A stretch of DNA of 9,206 bases from Betaproteobacteria bacterium (GTDB taxonomy: Bacteria > Pseudomonadota > Gammaproteobacteria > Burkholderiales > SG8-41): the NCBI GenBank assembly GCA_029883965.1, contig JAOUIN010000081.1, forward strand, positions 1-9,206. The letters run 5' to 3'. Positions 6,154 to 9,206 of this stretch are shown here, one piece after another. A program made the position numbers and the translations under genes. Under the pieces are notes generated by a model. The model saw nothing but the letters and a program-made list of their open reading frames with translations, had not been told where the DNA came from and made no database searches. The first letter of the stretch is position 1; each line of letters starts with the position of its first letter.

Positions 6154-7251
6154 ATGAAAATCACCGCTGTCACCACCCACGTCGTCCGCATGCCGCTGCT
6201 GATCACCGGCGACGCCCCCATGATCGGCGGTCAGGCACGCACGGCGATGGAAACGCTGCTCGTGCGCATCGACACCGACGCAGGCGTCACCGGCTGGGGC
6301 GAAGGCTTCGGCCATCGCGTGTGGCCTGCGACCCGTACTGCGCTGGACCGCATGGTCGCGCCGCTGTGCGTCGGCCGCGATCCGACCGCAATCGCCGCGC
6401 TGATGCACGACCTGGCACGCGCGGTCCATGGTGCCGGCCGCAACGGTCCCTTGATGTATGCGCTCTCGGCCATCGACATTGCGCTATGGGACATCGCCGG
6501 CAAGGTTGCCGGCCTGCCGCTGTACCGTTTGCTCGGCGGCAGCGCGCGCGCTGACCTGCCTGCCTATGCCAGTCTGCTGCGTTACGGCAAGATCGCAGCG
6601 ATGGAACCGCGCATTGCCGAAGCACTGGCGCGCGGCTACAAGCTGATCAAGATCCATGAAATCGAGCCCGACATCATCCGCGCCGCGCGCCGTGCCGCCG
6701 GCGCGGGCACGCCGCTGATGGTGGACTGCAACTGTCCGTGGACCGTGGCGCAGGCGATTGCGATCTGCCGCGAGCTCAACGACCTCAAGCTCGAATGGAT
6801 CGAAGAACCGGTATGGCCGCCGGAGGATCATGCGGGGCTCGCGCGCGTACGCGCCGAAGGTGGCATCGCCGTCGCCGGCGGCGAAAACGTCGGCAGCGCC
6901 AACGAATTCCACCGGCTGTTCGAACGCGGATCGCTCGACATCGCGCAACCCAGCATCACCAAGGTCGGCGGCGTTACCGAGATGATGAAAATATTTGCGC
7001 TCGGCGAAGCCCACGGCGCGCGCATCGTGCCGCACTCGGCCTACTTCGGCCCGGGACTGCTGGCCTCGATCCATGTCTGTGCAGCACAGGCACGTGAAGT
7101 CTGGGTTGAACGCTTCTACTGCGATTTCGCCGAAAATCCGTTCGGCGCGGCCATCGATCCGAAGCACGGGCACATTGCGGTACCGCAGGGGCCCGGCCTC
7201 GGCGTCGATCCCGATCCGGCATTGCTGAAAAAACTGATGATCGACGGCTGA
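6154..7251 (+). CDS. Mandelate racemase / muconate lactonizing enzyme family protein (enolase superfamily, probable acid-sugar dehydratase or racemase)
   Basis: The 365-residue protein has the two-domain enolase-superfamily plan: an N-terminal capping domain (about 1-125) and a TIM barrel. Such enzymes abstract the proton alpha to a carboxylate with Mg2+ help. Barrel residues visible are Lys166-Ile-His168 at the end of strand 2; metal ligands Asp191 (VDCNCPW), Glu217 (WIEEP) and Glu244 (AGGEN); and His294 (VPHSAYFGPG). The spacing from Asp191 to Glu217 and from Glu244 to His294 matches mandelate racemase Asp195, Glu221, Glu247 and His297. Two features are unusual: the strand-2 motif is K-x-H instead of K-x-K, and Ser267 (QPSITKVGG) occupies the place of the Asp270 that normally pairs with the catalytic His. 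The reaction therefore cannot be assigned. Position just after dctQM suggests it acts on the imported carboxylate. It should be cytoplasmic; there is no signal peptide. Confidence 0.9.
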   Translation: MKITAVTTHVVRMPLLITGDAPMIGGQARTAMETLLVRIDTDAGVTGWGEGFGHRVWPATRTALDRMVAPLCVGRDPTAIAALMHDLARAVHGAGRNGPLMYALSAIDIALWDIAGKVAGLPLYRLLGGSARADLPAYASLLRYGKIAAMEPRIAEALARGYKLIKIHEIEPDIIRAARRAAGAGTPLMVDCNCPWTVAQAIAICRELNDLKLEWIEEPVWPPEDHAGLARVRAEGGIAVAGGENVGSANEFHRLFERGSLDIAQPSITKVGGVTEMMKIFALGEAHGARIVPHSAYFGPGLLASIHVCAAQAREVWVERFYCDFAENPFGAAIDPKHGHIAVPQGPGLGVDPDPALLKKLMIDG

Positions 7252-7263
7252 TCCCTGCTGCGC

Positions 7264-7291
7264 AAAAAAAGGGGCCTGACGCGCAGGCCCC
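7264..7291 (-). terminator. Rho-independent terminator of the lectin-like gene
   Basis: On the minus strand a perfect 8-base-pair stem (GGGGCCTG paired with CAGGCCCC, 7271-7278 and 7284-7291) with a five-base loop is followed directly by seven T residues (7270 to 7264). This is a textbook intrinsic terminator for leftward transcripts. It lies 20 bases after the restored stop codon of the lectin-like gene (7312-7314). A second short hairpin, ACGGCA/TGCCGT with a three-base loop (7294-7308), sits between them. For rightward transcripts from the enolase-superfamily gene the stem is preceded by A residues and not followed by T residues, so termination in that direction is less certain. Confidence 0.88.
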
Positions 7292-7311
7292 GGACGGCAC
7301 AATGCCGTGCG

Positions 7312-7978
7312 CTATTTCGTGTTCACCGCAAAGCAATAGAACATCCCGGCACCACCCGACGCGCGCAGATTATCCTGACTGCAGCCGCGCGACGGATGCG
7401 ACATTCCACGAACGCGACGGCTCGTCATCCTTCAAGCCCCAGCGGTCATGATGCCCGACCATCGCCGCGCCATCGCCGCTCTTGGTCCAGTTGCCGCAGG
7501 TGGTGTCCTTGTCGCTGACCACCGCGCGGCCGTCAACGCCGGAGCCGGTGAGGATGTCGTGCATGTTCGGAGAATCGGCGCGGCCGTTGACCCTGGCGCC
7601 CTTTTCGGTCAATGCGGTCATGCGATTGATGCTGTTGGACGCGTGCAGTTCATCGACATTGCGCGCCACCAGCCGGCCCTCGGCCGTGTACCACGGGCCC
7701 TTGCCGATACGGTCGCGCGCATGGACGGGTTTGTCGCCGGTGGTGCTGAGGTAAGCGCGCCATTGCTTCTTGCCGGCACCCGCCGCAGCGGCAAGCTGCT
7801 GGCAATGCCGGTCGGCACCGGCAAGTCCGCCCAGATCAGCACCTTTCCCGAGTCCCGCGCTGGTCACAAAGAATGACATCTCCGGCGAGATTTTCTGCAT
7901 GGTCTCAGCGGCGATTGCGCCCGAGGCGAGCAGCGCGATGGAAACAGCAATACCGATCCTGATTCGAGTCGTGCTCAT
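7312..7978 (-). pseudogene. Secreted lectin-like protein, frameshifted near its C-terminus
   Basis: From the ATG at 7978, preceded by a strong GGAGG six bases upstream, 192 codons read well. They encode a Sec signal peptide (basic STTRIR, hydrophobic 8-22, likely cleavage after AIAA at residue 24), then MSFFVTSAGLGKGADLGGLAGADRHCQ (34-60), WRAYLST (73-79), HARDRIGKGPWY (86-97), NGRADSPNMHDILTGS (131-146), TTCGNW (159-164) and SRSWN (188-192). After SWN the frame gives nine unrelated residues and stops at 7370. Shifting frame at about 7402 restores SHPSRGCSQ, an SGGAG segment and FYCFAVNTK, ending at a TAG at 7312-7314. I recall this tail as typical of secreted proteins annotated as lectin in Bradyrhizobium and relatives. 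It would bring the cysteines to four (Cys59, Cys161 plus two), fitting two disulfides. The cause is either a real lesion (two bases lost or one gained) or a sequencing error. Function is unknown; a periplasmic or secreted carbohydrate-binding role is only an inference from the family label. Confidence 0.8.
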
Positions 7979-7984
7979 GACAAT

Positions 7985-7989
7985 CCTCC
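7985..7989 (-). promoter_or_regulatory. Ribosome binding site of the lectin-like gene
   Basis: A consensus GGAGG on the minus strand ends six bases before the ATG at 7976-7978. It is the strongest Shine-Dalgarno in the window and fixes the start of the lectin-like protein, in agreement with the signal peptide that follows immediately. Confidence 0.85.
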
Positions 7990-8031
7990 GGTGACAAACG
8001 CGTTGGGGGGTAAGGGTTGGCCTGCTGGATT

Positions 8032-8052
8032 ACGTTTCCCCGCTGTAAACGT
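8032..8052. repeat. Inverted repeat ACGTTT-N9-AAACGT, possible operator
   Basis: Two perfect six-base half-sites face each other across nine bases, centred about 64 bases upstream of the lectin-like start codon. Centre-to-centre distance is 15 bases, less than two helical turns, so it could be a dimeric regulator site or simply a weak hairpin. No regulator gene is in the window and the element has not been compared with known sites. Confidence 0.3.
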
Positions 8053-8248
8053 GGATACGCCGCCGGTTATTCCACCGGGCGCATGAAAACGATGAATGAT
8101 CGCGGTCGCCGCCTGTCATCGTCGCCGCGAAAAAACTGAGTTATCCGCCACAGCGTAACCGCCCCGCCTTGAGATCGGTGCCGGTTTACACATACCCCTC
8201 AGCACGATAACGGCAGGCGCGGCGGAATCTGCAACCATCACCCGTAGG

Positions 8249-8289
8249 AAAATCTATAAGTTATTGTTTTTATTTATATTTTATTTATT
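8249..8289. other. AT-rich tract at the 3' end of the SnoaL-like gene
   Basis: Only three of 41 bases are G or C, in a window that is otherwise clearly GC-rich. It begins inside the last codons of the SnoaL-like gene on the minus strand and continues downstream. It has no stable hairpin, so it is not an obvious intrinsic terminator. It could be an UP-element or promoter region for the leftward lectin-like gene, a binding site for an AT-preferring nucleoid protein, or the scar of an old insertion. Confidence 0.6.
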
Positions 8290-9206
8290 CCAGCAACAGG
8301 TTCGGTTGGCCCAACTGCAGCAATACGCCGAGTTCATCGGCGAACGTCCAGCTGCTCACGCACTCGCCGTCGTCGTTGAAGCGCGTGATCGCCACCGCAT
8401 TCACCCCCATGCGCGTGCCGGTTGGCGTAATCCCGCAGAACGCGCCACGGTGCGTGCCGCTGACATTGAAACGCGTCCACACCTGATCGCCCTCGGCCAG
8501 TTGCACATCCAGTCCGTAGCCTCGATCCGGAAATGCCGCATCGAGGTCGAGCATGCCATGGCCATGCGCCGCGCTGTATTCACGCAGATGCTGAAACCCG
8601 TAACGCAGGTTCTGATGATCCGCAGCCAACCCCGCTTTCGTCTGCGTGGACAGACGCATGCGCGCCGCGGTGAGCTTGTTGCGGTCAAGCACGGTCGCTG
8701 CAGACTGCGCTTCGATTTTTTTGACGAACGTCGCCGCATCATCGGTCTGCGGCAGCGGCGGCGCGATGATGCGGCCATCGGGACGCGGCGGCAGCTTCGC
8801 CCCCAGCTGCCGCAGCAGTTCGGCCTCGTCCATCATGTACCAGCCCTCGACCATCTGGCCGTTGATAATGCGCAGCAGCGCGACTTCATACACATCAATG
8901 CGCCTGCCCGTCGCCGGGATGCCGAAAAAATTCCCGGTATGCGTGCCGGTTACCCGAAACAACAGGCCGACGCGGTCGCCGTCGGCGATGACCTGTTCCA
9001 TCACGTCCACGCGGTCGGGAAACGCCGCACGCAGGTACAGCGCCGGATGCGGCCAGCCCTGATCGCGCGCATTGTTCGCAAGATGCAGGTTGCCGCCGCG
9101 CACGCGGTCATAGTTCGGCGCGAGCACTTCCTTCTCGACCTGCGGCATTTCCGGTTTGCCCTGCGTCTGCTTGAAGCGCAGCGCAACGGCGACATTGCGC
9201 GCGAGT
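8285..9206 (-). CDS. Tandem SnoaL-like domain protein (NTF2-like / ester cyclase family), 5' end off window
   Basis: The frame is open from the right edge to the TAA at 8285-8287. The 19 codons before the first ATG (9146-9148) contain no ATG, GTG or TTG but read as ordinary protein (NVAVALRFKQTQGKPE), so the true start is probably beyond the window; the ATG at 9148 remains a fallback (287 residues). Counting from that Met, two homologous NTF2-like alpha+beta domains are visible. Domain 1 (about 1-117) has AAFPDRVDV, IADGDRVGLLFRVTGTH, FFGIPATGRRIDVYEVALLRI and EGWYMMDEAELLRQLG. Domain 2 (about 150-282) repeats AAFPDR, LAEGDQVWTRFNVSGTH, FCGITPTG, AVAITRFNDDGE and SSWTFADELGVLLQLG. Such domains occur in polyketide cyclases and many uncharacterised hydrolase- or isomerase-like proteins; no specific activity can be assigned. 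No signal peptide is visible in the part seen. Confidence 0.85.
   Translation of the reverse strand, partial: LARNVAVALRFKQTQGKPEMPQVEKEVLAPNYDRVRGGNLHLANNARDQGWPHPALYLRAAFPDRVDVMEQVIADGDRVGLLFRVTGTHTGNFFGIPATGRRIDVYEVALLRIINGQMVEGWYMMDEAELLRQLGAKLPPRPDGRIIAPPLPQTDDAATFVKKIEAQSAATVLDRNKLTAARMRLSTQTKAGLAADHQNLRYGFQHLREYSAAHGHGMLDLDAAFPDRGYGLDVQLAEGDQVWTRFNVSGTHRGAFCGITPTGTRMGVNAVAITRFNDDGECVSSWTFADELGVLLQLGQPNLLLE

Larger units (their letters stand above)
7979..8284. other. Intergenic region without genes, upstream of the lectin-like gene
   Basis: No coding frame here looks real. On the minus strand it separates the end of the SnoaL-like gene from the start of the lectin-like gene, so it should hold the 3' end of one transcript and the promoter of the other. 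It contains the Shine-Dalgarno at 7985-7989, an 8-base palindrome AACGCGTT (7997-8004), an inverted repeat (8032-8052), a 6-base-pair inverted repeat TCGCGG/CCGCGA (8100-8105 and 8125-8130) with a 19-base loop, and a strongly AT-rich tract at the right end. No clear sigma-70 promoter or terminator with a T-run could be identified. Confidence 0.6.

Noticed and set aside
7271..7308. Bidirectional terminator serving the enolase-superfamily gene as well
   Set aside because: In the plus direction neither hairpin is followed by a T-run, so only the minus-strand function is supported.
8046..8073. ECF-type promoter (GGAAT-N17-CGTT on the minus strand) for the lectin-like gene
   Set aside because: It resembles the EcfG pattern of alphaproteobacteria, but the hexamers and spacing are imperfect and the host looks betaproteobacterial.
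8100..8130. TCGCGG/CCGCGA inverted repeat as a terminator
   Set aside because: The stem is only six base pairs over a 19-base loop, and no T-run follows it in either direction.

Overview
The window looks like a GC-rich betaproteobacterial chromosome, probably Burkholderiales, Rhodocyclales or a relative. This rests on gene order and protein character, not on a database search. The best evidence is the minus-strand order glyA - nrdR - ribD - ribE - ribB(A), a housekeeping cluster typical of betaproteobacteria, where ribH and nusB normally follow beyond the left edge.

Layout. (1) 1-3855, minus strand: serine hydroxymethyltransferase (glyA), the ribonucleotide-reductase repressor nrdR, then riboflavin genes ribD, ribE and the start of ribB/ribBA, with gaps of only 10-23 bases. 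These genes link one-carbon metabolism, control of dNTP synthesis and flavin synthesis. (2) 3856-3976: divergent intergenic region that should hold the glyA and dctQ promoters. (3) 3977-7251, plus strand: small (dctQ) and large (dctM) TRAP permease subunits, then an enolase-superfamily enzyme of the mandelate racemase type. Together they suggest uptake and catabolism of a hydroxy or sugar acid. No TRAP solute-binding protein (dctP) is present. A palindromic repeat of about 87 bases lies between dctQ and dctM. (4) 7252-7311: convergent junction with a strong intrinsic terminator oriented for the minus strand. (5) 7312-7978, minus strand: a secreted lectin-like protein gene whose last ~30 codons are in a different frame, so it is frameshifted. 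(6) 7979-8284: about 300 bases without a gene, holding a strong Shine-Dalgarno site, an inverted repeat and a very AT-rich tract. (7) 8285 to the right edge, minus strand: a protein with two tandem SnoaL-like domains, its N-terminus lying off the window.

Most of the window is ordinary core metabolism. The observations most worth checking are the frameshift near 7402, the palindromic element splitting dctQM, and the unusual active-site set of the enolase-superfamily enzyme (Lys-x-His, and Ser where the His-Asp dyad normally has Asp). I found no convincing new system, CRISPR array, tRNA, rRNA or insertion sequence.
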